From: Lobulomyces angularis
Taxonomy: Eukaryota; Chytridiomycota; Chytridiomycetes; Lobulomycetales; Lobulomycetaceae
Assembly: GCA_027604685.1 (NCBI GenBank)
Contig: JADHYX010000040.1
Location: 1-64,000, forward strand
Length of the DNA stretch: 64,000 nucleotides
Direction of reading: 5' to 3'
Position numbers and translations under genes: made by a program. The stretch's first letter is position 1, and every line of letters begins with the position of its first letter. Below are positions 35,117 through 46,599 of the stretch, one piece after another. Below the pieces are notes generated by a model. It searched no databases and was not told the DNA's origin. It was given only the letters and a program-made list of their open reading frames with translations.

Positions 35117-35395
35117 ATGCAGCCAACGCAATATGTGCTTACGGTAATAAAACAGCAGTTTGGATACTCTATTCAAAAAAGTGAAGGATTTCATTATGCA
35201 CCTGATAATAAATAGATGGAGTTAAATGCATCAAAAAAATTACTTCCCGGTTAAAGAATCTGTGTGATCAATGTATTACCGTTGGAGAAAGAGTTCCTGT
35301 CAACCCGCAATACAGTGAGTTGATGCATCAATCACCAGAAAATCGTCAATTATTACATGTTAAGATAATAAATTATGTGCTATCAATAATGTAGT
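35117..35395 (+). pseudogene. Possible small gene relic (two open frames offset by one frameshift)
   Basis: An ORF starting 'MQPTQYVLTVIKQQFGYSIQ' (35117-35215) ends at TAG. A second open frame directly follows with protein-like composition ('RLKNLCDQCITVGERVPVNP', ending YVLSIM, stop near 35395). Together they look like one small protein broken by an indel, or two exons whose junction I cannot place. No family recognised. Confidence 0.3.
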
Positions 35396-36220
35396 GTTTT
35401 TATTTATTTTGCTAAGATAGATATCTTTCAACTTTTTTATTTACAAACACTTAATCTAAACACTATAACCAATGGTATTTTTTTTTTTTGTTTTGACGCA
35501 AAATAAATTTTTGCTTAAAATTGGAAATCAATCAAATCTTGGAAGACTCATCCTTTTAGGCAAAATAGATGATGTTTAACTATTGACTTTACTTTTCAAT
35601 ACCAAAAAGTTGTTTTTTTTATAAAAAAACAAATTGAAAATTTGAAAAGTTATTTTCATTGCAGTTATTTCTAATACTTTAAATCATCAACCAATTTTAA
35701 GGAATTTTTTTTACTTAAACAGATAATGGAAAAATATAGATACGTAAAGTTGCTAAAAACAATTAGTAACAAATTATTTGTAGCAAACTGAGCTATTATT
35801 TTAAATGGAATAGCCATTTTCAGAATTTCTTTTTTATTTGAATGTTTGTAATATTCCCATTTCTTTTTCATAATTGATAATCCGAAATCTTGGCACTCAT
35901 TTTACATCTGTTGAAACTTAAAATTTCTGCTATTATTATATAACTGGATTTCTCTTGTTTTGAATAATTAATGTGACTGGAAGATAGCATTTTTTGATTT
36001 AACTATTGTTGTGTAATTTATTGAAGTACGGGAATGCAGGATACATTTTAATTAATTCAGAATGATGTTAAATATTTTTTTTATTGGAAAAAGCATTACT
36101 TTTTTATAGATATTTTGGTTTTTCTTTGACAAAAAATTGCAATCCTTTCAAATACCTTTTCTGTTTTTTAAGTTTATTCTTTTTCTTTTACTGTTTACTG
36201 TTGGAGGAGTTATAATAATG

Positions 36221-36260
36221 AGGTATTGGAGGGTATTGGAAGGTATTGGAGGGTATTGGA
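36221..36260 (+). repeat. Four 10-bp tandem repeats, RGGTATTGGA
   Basis: Exact array alternating AGGTATTGGA and GGGTATTGGA, twice each, followed by GTAGGTTG. It is G-rich compared with its surroundings and lies 200 bp before an assembly gap. Confidence 0.9.
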
Positions 36261-36455
36261 GTAGGTTGTTGAAATGAAAGTTGGGAAGATACTCCATTCA
36301 TTTTTTGTACCTATTCAGCTCAGCCTATTCCAACGATTCCTATATTTTATTTTTTTTTGTGTAAACATGATGGTGGCACAATTGAGCCATGCGGCTTAAA
36401 GCCTAAAACCCGCTTTACCCCTCACAATGAACATGGCTTGATTATCCAAGCTAAA

Positions 36456-36465
36456 NNNNNNNNNN
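36456..36465. other. Assembly gap (10 N)
   Basis: Ten N characters. The true distance is unknown, so sequence upstream of the PH-domain gene start may be missing. Confidence 0.98.
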
Positions 36466-36474
36466 AAAACTAGT

Positions 36475-37875
36475 ATGAGCACAAAAACCATCAACACAAT
36501 CGACGCGCTACTTGCTGATTTGAATGATGCTATTTTTGAGTTGAAGGAGGGAGAACAACTCAATACTACTTACCAATCAAACGTACTCACCAAAGAAAAT
36601 AATCCCAATCTGAAAATTCTAATTCCTATTGTTCCTCCCGTAAGAGGTGCAAGTAATATACCTCCCCCTTCTTACGATACCATTTCCAATAACTTGAGCA
36701 GCTCCAATATCCTCCAGAATAATGAGGAAAATATAGTTTACTTTGAAGCTCCAAAAGATACCAAACTTTCTTCCATTTCTTCCCTACCTGATGCTTTTGG
36801 TGGTTGGTTACAAAAGGTTTTTTTTTATTGTTATTTTGTTTGTTTAACAAGTCCAATGTCTTTATTTTTTTTAACAAGGTTTCATACAAAGCTATTATAA
36901 AGACAAGGCAGTTGAAAAAAAAATATTTAATTTTAGCAAACTGTACTTTATACATTTTTAATGATGACCACAAAGATGAAGAATTTGATGATGCTTTACC
37001 CATAAATAAAAAATCTGTTTGTAGAGTTAGTGAAAAAGGTTTAATTTATTTTTCTATTTTTCTATTTTTCTTAATCTTTACTCTTCTTTTTTTATTAGGT
37101 ATATTTGTATTAGAATTCATGACTGAATATCGTGAAACTATTGCTGATGATGGTTTAGGTGGTGTATTAGGTAAAAAAATAGAAAGAATTTTCATTTGAT
37201 AAATATTAAAATAATAGAAATGAATGGCCTCGGGTCAGTGAAACAAAAGAAACAGTTGGAGTTTCAATGCAGTGACAGAGATGAAATGATGGTTTGGTAA
37301 TAACAGAATTATTACAGTAAATTTCCTTTTAACTTTTTTGATAACAAAAATATAGGCTTGACTGCTTTAAAGAAGTTATTCAAGAAGCTAAAAATGGTCG
37401 GGTTCCACTGGGGTTTGAAAAGAACCAAAAACCAAAGCAGCAGATGCAGCAATTAGCCATATCATCGCCCGCTTACAAAGATTCATCATCTGTTGAATAT
37501 GATTATAGAAGCACACCTTCACCTTCACCACTCAATTTGGTTTCAAGTTATCGGGACTCTGATTCTACATTTAGCAATACAAATTTAAACAGATCCACAA
37601 TCAACTCAACTAACTCAAACAACTCACAGGAAAGACATTTACCTCCTGTCCCCGCCTTTAATGACGAGTACCTCAATCCAGCATCTCCCATTCCTTCCAG
37701 GTCCAGCACTGTTAAATCTAACACTTCTTCACACAAAAGTGGTGAAAATATGTTTGCACAGACTCATCAACTTTCTTTAAAAGAGGAAAAAGAAAAGCAA
37801 AAAAGATTAAAAAAGGAAAAAAAAGAGCAAAAGGCTCAAGAACAAATGAAATTTTTTGCTTCTGAATTTCTTTAA
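36475..37875 (+). CDS. PH-domain protein
   Basis: Begins at 36475, nine bases after the gap, with 'MSTKTINTIDALLADLNDAI', an amphipathic start. After a Pro-rich linker the PH domain starts 'GGWLQKVSYKAIIKTRQLKK' (GWL plus KKKYLILANCTLYIF) and ends with the C-terminal helix 'SDRDEMMVWLDCFKEVIQEA' in 37220-37400. Several short introns split it, and one exon boundary near 37170-37222 is inferred. The remainder is Ser/Asn-rich with a proline motif (RHLPPVPAF), and the tail is a highly charged Lys/Glu helix (KEEKEKQKRLKKEKKEQ). Likely a membrane-associated scaffold binding phosphoinositides; partners unknown. Extra upstream exons could lie in the gap. Confidence 0.7.
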
Positions 37876-38273
37876 ATTTTTATAAAAAAGAAAAATTGAT
37901 GCCTCACATTTTTTTTTTTTTATTAATATTCATACTTAATTTTTTTATTTATTATTTTTGATTTTTTACATGAAATCTCAGAAAAAAAAAAAATTAGAAA
38001 ATAAATAAATAATAATGGAAATACTTTTATATATTCTTTTTTTTCTTTTAAAAAATTTTAATACGAAATTTAGCTCAAATTGAATAAAAGTACATCGAGA
38101 TAATAATATTATTCTTTCTAAACTACTTTTTTTTTTTTATTTTTTTTTTTAATAAAAAGAAAAATGTATTAATGTATAATAAAAAAAAAAAATTTAAAAA
38201 AAAATTAAATATTTTAACAAATTCAAGAAATATAGTAATATAATTTGATAAAAAAAAATATATATTTTTTATA
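37876..38273. other. Convergent 3' spacer
   Basis: 398 bp between the stops of the PH and vWA genes, almost wholly A/T with long homopolymers. No gene seen. Confidence 0.6.
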
Positions 38274-40238
38274 TCAATCACAAAAAAAATACTTTTTTAT
38301 TCCTCCTTCTTTTTGTTCATCTTCCACTTTGTTAAATTTTTTGATTTTATTATCATCTTGTTCATCGTCATTAATCTTTAAACAATCTAATCTAGTTTTT
38401 GACCATGCAACCAACCTAACAATAAACCAAACGTAAAATATACCCAAAAAAAAAAAAAATTATTACCTTTCAACTTGATCAACTGTAATATCTTCTCTTC
38501 TTATTGAAACTTGTGGAAAATTATTAATAACTTCAATTTTAAATTCAGTGTTTTTTTTTGTATGACTTTTATATGGTGAAGTGTTTTTTCTAACTTCTTT
38601 TGTAAAAGAAGGTTTACTTAAATCTACAACAATTGGAGAACTTGAAGTTGACTCCTTTCGTAATCTATCTGATACTATGTTTAAACTCGAAACATTGGGG
38701 ATACTTTTACTATTTGACATCAATTCCACATTTTTAATGCTATTTTCGCTCTATTTAATGAAAGAAAGTATTTGTGTCAAAAAATACAAAAACAATAAGT
38801 TCTTTTTTATTATACCTTTTTATAAATATCCTGAACCGTTAAGGAAAACGCTTTTCTTCCACTAAATTTTTCCAATAATTTATTTGTAAATTCTGCCTCA
38901 TTTTTATCTTTATCTTTCAAAAATTCTTTGGTTTCTAGTTTAATCTCTGTAAACATCTTTTCTAGATCCATCATTTCATTGGCACCACCAACTAAAAATT
39001 TATATATAAACTAATTCCACTTTTTACAATTCATTTTTCTATACCTATCACATCTGGTAAAGAATCAGCAGATGTCAGTGGTACAAAAATTCCTCCTGTT
39101 ATTTTTGAAATCGATTTAAAAAAATCTACGGCAAATTTATATCTGGAAATGGCAGGTTCACAAGACACCTTTTATTTTTTTAAAATTAATGGAAGGTGTT
39201 TATAAACTTACACTATATATTACTATTCCTTTTGAAGCCTAAAAAGAAATCATTTGCATCAAATAAAAAAAAAAGGAAATATATTTACCATTTGATGAGC
39301 CAAAGATATAGGATCGTGACCACTAGGATCACCATTGGGGAAACCATCACCAGCATCACCCAAGCCATGCGGTGGAGCATCGGCTATAATTATTACACTA
39401 CAAAAGTTTTAAACAAACAAAATCTTAATATTAATACATTTTTGTTGCATTGGTTCTCCAATCCAAATTTAGACTATCGTAAAGAGCAGGCGTTACCGCT
39501 TCTGGACCATCGCCACTTCAAAAGTTTTAATTATTGAAATTATCGTTTTCCTTCTTACCCTCCATTAGCTGATAAGGTTTTTAAATAATTCTCAAAAATT
39601 TCGACAGAATCAGTAAAATTAAAATTTTTGGTAACAAAGCTCATATCTTGTGGTGGGTGATCTCTATATGCAACCAATCCTAAAAAAAATCATAAGGAAA
39701 AAAGAAGTTTTACGTTTTTATATATAATTATAACATAAAAACTAATTTCATTGATAATATTAAAAAAAGATAGATAAAGAAGGATTAAAGAAAAAAAATT
39801 GGTGTTATAATACAAGAAAAAAAAAATGATTTTCTTTTTTACATGAGCAAAAAGTTACATACCTAATTGTAGTGATAAAGATTTTTTTTGAGTTTGAATA
39901 ATTTTTGCCACAACATCTCTGATGGACTGCTTTGCTTTGTTAATATATGACTGCATTGAACCTGTGCAATCCTATCAAAAAGTATGTTTTTGTTTTAAAT
40001 GGTTTTTTTTTTTTTACAAAACCAGAAAAAATTTTTTTTAAATAATGGTGGGTTGAATTTTATTTATAAAGAAAAAGAAATAAATTGTAAAATGTTTTTT
40101 TTTATAACTTACAATTATAAATACTAAATCCAGTTGTGGAAAATTTGAATTGGAGGGGTTGGAAGCTGAATTTTTTGAACTTTCCGTATTTTCACTCTTA
40201 CTTGGAGCAGGTGTATCAACTTCCATATCATCAATCAT
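38274..40238 (-). CDS. vWA-domain protein, VwkA-like without the kinase domain
   Basis: From 40238, an acidic Ser-rich start leads to 'LDLVFI' spliced to DCTGSMQSYI, which has the MIDAS DxTGS metal-binding motif. Then 'GLVAYRDHPPQDMSFVTKNF', 'GGDGPEAVTPALYDSLNLDW', 'IIIADAPPHGLGDAGDGFPN' and 'HDPISLAHQMASKGIVIYSV', then 'CEPAISRYKFAVDFFKSISK'. The vWA module with DCTGSM, DGPEAV and ADAPPHG is that of Dictyostelium VwkA and many fungal proteins. No alpha-kinase domain follows. Instead there is a Ser-rich linker, a small beta-rich segment 'FKIEVINNFPQVSIRREDIT' and a Lys-rich end (stop 38274). Many short introns. Likely a cytosolic protein-interaction factor; function unknown. Confidence 0.75.
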
Positions 40239-41477
40239 TTTTATATAGTAACCTTTCCTAAATAAATTAACAAATTATTTAATTTAATGAAAAAATTTTT
40301 CTGAGTGAAAATGAGGTTTTTTTTTTATTTTACAGTGTAGTTTTGAAAATAACAATCCACCCAAAAAAATTTTAAGAAATTAAGAACTTTTGAGTTAAAA
40401 TAGTAACAGTTCTGCTTATATTTTCGATTCCTAAACTTTTTGAAGTTAAGAATGAGACGGAAATACCAAACCCATTAATAGAATAAATGGACATTTTGGA
40501 AATAAACTGTCTCAAAGGTCTGTCAAACCTAAACTAGAAATATTATGATGTTAAATTTACGTTTCTATGCTGTCTGTATCAATTCACAGTGAAATGCAAT
40601 TAATGTGTTTCATTTCAGTTTTTTACAGGAGGAATTCAAGCATTGAAGTTTTAAAAAAAAAATACACAAATATTAAAACATATTAAACGAAAATAGATTT
40701 TTAAATTTTTCTTAAAGCTTCCTGTTATTTTTCCAAATAAATAAATAAAAAAAAAAAAGGAACTTTAATTTTACGAAATAAAGTAATTTAAAACAATACT
40801 GAAGCAAAGATTAATTATTCTTTACTTTAATAAAAAAAAACCCCTCGTGTTCTTGTATCCTATAGTGGTAAAAGCCAGGTGAAAACTAGACGAGCTGTTT
40901 AGGCAAAAAAACGGGAAACTTCTCTTGCAACATAACACTTGTATCGCTTCCCAACCATTCTTTATAGAATTGCTTTTAATACATCATTTGTTCTGTTGTG
41001 TGTAGAAGTAAAATCAAAAAAGGGATCAAATATGATGAATGCAATGATATAACAGAAGTTGCAATTTTTTCAGGTTTAAAGCATCTAAAACAATTAAAAT
41101 ATGAAAATAAGGAATAAAACCTGTAATTATCAAACTCTGAACTACTTCCCAATTTAACTACTCTTTAATTTCTTCATCCACAATGCTCCTATCAAAAGAC
41201 AAACATCAATTTCTTATATTTTGCTCCTTCTTCAGCTGCATTAAACTGAACTTCAGAAATGCCTGGATCCGTAATTATTAAGTTTTTAAAAAAGTACAAT
41301 CTGCAACTTTTTTGAAAATTTAAAAATTATACTTAACTTTGATAAATCTTTTTAAATTTTGAACTTTGATACAAATTGCAATAGATTCTTCATTAAATGT
41401 TTGTACATAGTTAATAATTTGTTACAAAAATTTAGGGTTTTCAAAAAAAAAATTTAATTTCTGTATTAAAAAAAATT
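40239..41477. other. 1.2 kb spacer with possible decayed coding relics
   Basis: No intact gene. At 41005-41130 on the + strand an open frame reads 'YDECNDITEVAIFSGLKHLK', which resembles a leucine-rich repeat. On the minus strand at 41210-41300 'LIITDPGISEVQFNAAEEGA' is open and protein-like but is followed by stops. These look like an eroded gene, not a working one. Confidence 0.35.
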
Positions 41478-42289
41478 ATGAACTTTAATGACTTGAACTT
41501 AAATTTAAATTTTAATAACCAGAATATGCAAAACCAAAATGATAACATCAACAACTTTTCAATTGACCCCAATGATCCAGGGTATCAAGCCTTTATGCAA
41601 AATTTCCTTCTTCACCAGCAGCAACAACTTGCCAGTCAAGTAACTTTTAATAATAACAGTCCTCAACAGCAGAGGCCGCATTTACTTTCACAGCAGCAAA
41701 AACCACACCTACCTCCGAATTTAAATGCTGGTATAGCGATTGATTTGGAAACTGCCCCGATAGTTAGGTAAATCTTTTCTACAGTACTTTATTTTATATT
41801 TTTAGCAAACAAAAAATGTCAGAATTATTAAACGAAATTGATAAAAATGAAATCTTTGATCCTGATGTTGAGGATGTATAAAAAATTAAAAGTTCATGTA
41901 ATTTTTAATTTTCAATTTTTCAAAGCTTTTGTTGGATATTTCACAAAACTTTGTTAAAAGTGTAGTTGAATTTGCTTGCTCTTTAAGTCACCACCGAGGT
42001 TCAGACACCATAGAATTAAAAGATGTTTATTTACCTATCGGTATATAATAAATGTTATAACATATCATTTTTATTAAAAGAAATAGAACAAAATTATAAC
42101 ATTAAGATACCAGGATTTGTGGATGATAGTGACGAACTAAAATTAGGACAATCAACCACGAAACGAAAACAAAATGTATTATTAAAATTGGATAAAGAAA
42201 GAAACATTTACACAAGAAGTTTAAAGAGAAATAGCTCTTATGTAAATAACCAAGCAGGTGCTGGAGGAAAACTTTTGGGAAAAAGATAA
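41478..42289 (+). CDS. TAF12: TFIID/SAGA subunit TAF12 (histone fold)
   Basis: General transcription factor subunit that pairs with TAF4 in TFIID and Ada1 in SAGA. N-terminal half is Asn/Gln-rich (41478-41770). After a short intron the histone fold reads 'KQKMSELLNEIDKNEIFDPD' then VEDLLLDIS, next exon 'FVKSVVEFACSLSHHRGSDT' then IELKDVYLPIE, and 'EQNYNIKIPGF', which is the classic TAF12 end of fold. The protein continues with a basic Ser/Asn tail (LKRNSSYVNNQAGAGGKLLG) not usual in TAF12. The whole histone fold is present, so it should be functional. Confidence 0.92.
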
Positions 42290-42678
42290 AAAAAATAACG
42301 GATATTTAATTTTTATTTTTGTTAAAGTTTAAACTCATCAAACCAATTAACTTAGAATTTTTCACCAACTTTTCTTTTTATCAATTTTAATTGAGGTTCA
42401 TTTTTATTATAGAAGGTATCCAATTGTTGGTTTTTATTGTTATTTATTATTATAATTACATTACAATAATTATAATTATGTACTAAAAAAATTTTCATAG
42501 TTTTTTATTTATTAAGTTACATATTCTTTTTTTTATTTTTAGTTTAAACATTTAAATTTGAAAAAGAAAACATGTTTAATAGAAAATACTATAAAAATTC
42601 TGAAAAAGATTAATATTAACAAAAAAGAATTGAAGAAATTAAGCTGAGTTTCAATATTAAAAAATTAAAATTTTTTTG
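42290..42678. other. Spacer between TAF12 and the C2 gene
   Basis: 389 bp, AT-rich, with TTATTATAATTACATTACAATAATTATAATTA-type palindromic words at about 42445-42478. No gene recognised. Confidence 0.5.
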
Positions 42679-44558
42679 ATGTATTTACATCCACAATCCA
42701 AGGAAAATACAGGAAAAGGATCCCAAATATCTAATTATAAATCGATCGGAGGATTATGTTCAAAAAGTTCATTAAAAAAGCATAGTAATAATTCAATTAA
42801 AAATAAAGATTTTGATCACTGTGGTGGAATTTTTAAAGAGCTGACGAAAGATGAGCAAATTAGACCTGCTTTGGTAAATATATAAAATTATGGTATTGGT
42901 TTTAATGTTATATTTTTTGTTTTATTCTCAATTTATATCTCCATCTTTAATCTATTAGCATGGTGTGTTAAGTGTTACTGTAAAAAGTGCTAGATTCTTT
43001 GAATCTAACTTACGTAAAATTTTTTAATTTTTAATTTAAATTTTTTTTGTTTAAATTTTGTTTCAAAAGATTCTGATAAAAACATTTTTTGTTCAATTTC
43101 CATTAGAAATATAACAAAAAAAACCAAAACTAAAAAAATATTTGATAAAACTTTGAAGTTTGATCAAACCAAGCATTTTTCTTTAATGGTAACCAAAAAA
43201 AAAATGAAATTAGAATCTTTTTAAGTTAGAGTGAATTAATTTATTTTTACTTAATTTTTTTTGGTTTAGGTTCCAAGAAATAAGAGACATCCTTACAATG
43301 TAAAAGTCAAAATAAAAGAATATAAGTTAATAGGTATTAGTTGCTCTTAATAGATATTTTAGCTTCTAGCTACGATTTAAACATCACCCCTGTTGCATCA
43401 TTATCATTCCACTTGCATGATATAATACAGGTTACTTAAATTTTTTGCATAACTTAATATTTTAAAACAAAAAAGGCTAGTCCAACGTCAGGAATATTTG
43501 ATTTTTGGTTAGAAGAGAAACTAGTTGGAAATTTGGATCTAGAGTTAACGTTTAACTATGGTAGCTTTGGTTATGGTAGTTCTGAACAACTAAAAGAAAA
43601 TGACATTGATCCACTGGAAATGATTCAGTTTTCGTTGTTTCCTAAGTTAATCCCGCCTTTGGAAAATTGTGAATCAAATTCAGGCGTTTTTATTGTTCAG
43701 GCCACTCCACATCCCAGTTTTATTCCTGTATAAAAATTTTATTTTTATTATTACTTATATTTTTTGATTATTTTTACTCCTGCAGTTTAATAATAGAGCT
43801 CATTTAAGTTATGGAAAAGAGTGTGGTGCAACGGTTAGTTAAAATGAATGCTTTTTCGCCATTAAAATTTTAATTAATCTATTAATTTTAATTTAATATT
43901 TTTATTAACTCTTTATTTTCCATAAATATTTAACTATTAATAGATGAAAACTATGGAAGAAACAATGTATAAACCGGATTTATTGCTTCATCACATGGGA
44001 TCTTTAAAAAAAATTAGAGATGAGGTAAAATGGAATTTTTTTGTAATAACTGTCTTCGACTCCTTTTCTAATTTTTATAAAGTATTACAGTATTGATGGA
44101 AGGTTAAAAAGGCTACTTTTTCTTTCTGATTTTTTGCAAAAAAACACTAATGTAATTTAGAAATACAAAATAGTTGTTTTAATTTATTTTTAATTTATTT
44201 TTTAAATATATAGATTCAAGAGGCTATATCAACTGATACCACTCAACAACCAATTCAACTTAATAACAAGAATTACTTAAATTTCGTAAAACCTTGCATT
44301 ACTTTTTCCGAGGCTCATTTACAAAATTCTGAGACAAACTCTGGTGCTGAAAGTATATCAATTGAAAAAAAGAAAAATTACTTTCCACAACTTCAAAGTA
44401 AAAGCGGAGATATTATTAAGATGACAAGCGAATTAAATATTGGGGAATTAGGCTCAGAAGAAGATATGGAGGAGGAGGTTGTTGAGAATGAAGAAAGTAG
44501 TTGGGTAAGCTGGTTGGGCAGTTGGTGGAAAGAAAAAAAAAAAATTCAGCCTGAATAA
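42679..44558 (+). CDS. C2-domain protein
   Basis: Starts at the ATG at 42679. A basic Ser-rich head of about 70 residues precedes the C2 domain: 'HGVLSVTVKSARFFES', 'DKNIFCSISIRNITKKTKTK', 'KIFDKTLKFDQTKHFSLMV', 'HPYNVKVKIKEYKL', 'SLSFHLHDIIQASPTSGIFD' and 'LEEKLVGNLDLELTFNY'. A Gly/Ser segment 'GSFGYGSSEQL' and a region 'PHPSFIPFNNRAHLSYGKEC' follow, then an acidic C terminus ending WVSWLGSWWKEKKK, a Trp-rich amphipathic end that could insert into membranes. The acidic Ca2+-binding loops are not obvious, so lipid binding may not need calcium. Seven or more exons, several very short. The family beyond C2 is not recognised. Confidence 0.65.
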
Positions 44559-44955
44559 ATAGTACTTATAGCAGTTCCAAAGATCTAAATAATTTAGTAA
44601 ATCTCAATAAGTAACACAAATTTGTTAAATAAAAATATTGCAATTTTTGTTGTTACATTTATAAATTTTTTTTTTTTAAAATTTATTAAATCTATTCATT
44701 AAACTATAATTAATTAAATTAGTGTTTCTTGATATTCTTTAAAATTCATATTTAATACATTTTCAATATTTTTATCAGAGCTTTTGATTTGACCATATTT
44801 AGAGTTACCTTTTCTGGTGTAAATGTCAATGAAAGGTTAATATATTTTTTCTGCATTTAATTTCTAATTGCCTTTGTTTTTCGAACTTCATTCTCTTTCC
44901 TTCAAAGGCATATACTGCCTCTATTTTAGTACTTCTAAAGCAGGGTTGAATGTCT
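44559..44955. other. Convergent 3' spacer
   Basis: 397 bp between the C2 gene and the orphan at 44956, AT-rich, with nothing recognisable. Confidence 0.5.
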
Positions 44956-45790
44956 TTAATTTTTATAAAATTTAAAAATCAAGAATTTTAAATATTGAAG
45001 TAATATATCATAAGGAACCATTACATTTGAGCTGTTACAGCCTTGATTATTGTTTACTAACAAATAATCTAAAATTCTTTGTTTTTTGTTGTTTTTTGAT
45101 AGGAGTGATAAAGTTAGAGTTTTAAATTTCCTTGTAGTAAAGATACTGTAATTATCAGAGGAAAGTAAATACACAAGACAACAATCGAATGTATTAAGAA
45201 AAATTAAAGTCTACTATTACAACAATATATACACCAAGCCCATGCATGGTCCCTTACGTTAACTGGATGCAGAATGTGAACAAATCCAGCATCGAGTTTT
45301 CATTGGAATCTTGGTAGCTCAAAAGCTTTTTGTATTGTTCGTTGGGATTGCAGAAGTCCTGCTCCAGTAGAGGCATACTAATGTCGATGGGCTCCATGTC
45401 ACCCTCTTTGCAAGAGACTTTGACAAAGGTGTTCTGTGTAGTAAGGTCAGGTTTTTTTAAGCACCCTTTTATCAAAGGGGTATAGCTAAGATTGGTGCTG
45501 CTAACATTCAGCATAGTAGAGTCTGCTTTTTTAAAAACTGAATTTAAAATCATTTCAATTTTATAGCCAAAAGAATTGCTTTTCTTAAAGGAAACTTTTT
45601 TTTTCAACACCGGGTTTTTGTTGCAAGAGTGAGGTAGATTTGTTGTGCTGGAAATAGCTGAATTAGAGTAAGAAACAGTGTCGGCAGAGGTGCTTACGCG
45701 CTTAAGTGATAATGTGCTGTATTTTGAGTCTACAGTCGAGCAGAAGCGATTGAGACTTGCAGTATAAGAATTGGATAGGTTTAGAGGCAT
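44956..45790 (-). CDS. Two-exon orphan protein with a KVSF motif
   Basis: Exon 1 is 45258-45790. Its ORF stops within the donor GTAAGG; intron 45146-45257 (112 nt, ends TTACAG) joins it in frame to exon 2 (44956-45145, 'TTRKFKTLTLSLLSKNNKKQ'). About 240 residues. Exon 1 is Ser/Thr-rich with 'KKKVSFKKSNSFGYKIEM', where KKVSF resembles an RVxF docking motif for protein phosphatase 1, and 'KGCLKKPD' plus an acidic stretch. No family recognised and no TM or signal peptide. The intron is a reading from splice signals and frame, without transcript proof. Confidence 0.5.
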
Positions 45791-46599
45791 TAAACTGAGT
45801 TAGTTAAGTTTTTCAATATTGCATTTAAAAAATCTTTTCACTTTTTTTTGTTGCACCTATTTATAATCTCTTTGTTTTTTCTTACCAGTTACAAAAATAA
45901 CTTTGATATGTAGCACAAGTCTCAATTAGCAGGGGTTGTGTGACAAAGAAAATATGAATCTATTTTTAAGCAATGAATTTGCACAACTCAATAACCTTTC
46001 AATGTCCAACTGCATTAGAAATTCGTTTCACTAATCATTCTTAGGTTAGAAACCACTCTATTTTCATTTTTTTTTGTCAGAAACCATTATATTTTCAATT
46101 GTACTTTAACACCATAGAAAGTCATATTTAAAGTTTCCATTCGCTAAGTTTGAAAAATGATATTTCTAGTTTTCATACCCCTAAGTTTGGAAAGGCTCTT
46201 GAAAATTCTCCTTTGGGAGTTTCAAAACCATTTTGAATTAAGCTTGCTAACTATATTTTGCTTCTCTCTAGATAATCACAAGTACTTAAATTGTAAATCC
46301 CTAAAAAAAAAGGAATTCAACTTGAGAGTTTTGTGATGAACCTACAAAGGTTACAATGAAAAACACATAGTGTAAGAAAACATGCTGCTCCACCTTCTTT
46401 AAACGCAGTTTGAAAAAGAGTTATTTTTATTAAAATCAAGTTTTATCCATAAGCAAAATTAGAGTTTATGGGCATACTAAATAAAACTTAATTTTTGGTT
46501 ATTTCCTGTAATGGTAATTGTTGCTAAGAATAGGTATGATTCCTCACATTACATAAAATTGTTTTCGTGTCACAAGCCTCAACTGCTTTTAATTTTAAA
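45791..46599. other. 0.8 kb divergent spacer
   Basis: Between the orphan start and the DUF885 start, less A/T-homopolymeric than other spacers. No gene, RNA or repeat recognised. The frame open from 46567 begins with GTG and is not the start of the next gene. Confidence 0.5.

Larger units (their letters stand above)
34587..36474. other. 1.9 kb low-coding stretch with possible gene relic, repeats and assembly gap
   Basis: No intact gene. Contents: a possible relic at 35117-35395, a 10-bp tandem repeat at 36221-36260, and a less AT-rich stretch at 36360-36455 that runs into the 10-N gap at 36456-36465. A 66-codon minus ORF at 35671-35871 looks spurious. Confidence 0.5.

Noticed and set aside
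36221..36260. Telomere-like repeat
   Set aside because: RGGTATTGGA is a short four-unit array and does not match TTAGGG or other usual telomere units.
46567..46599. Upstream extension of the DUF885 frame (SQASTAFNF)
   Set aside because: The frame begins with GTG, not ATG; the first ATG, at 46600, is better placed.
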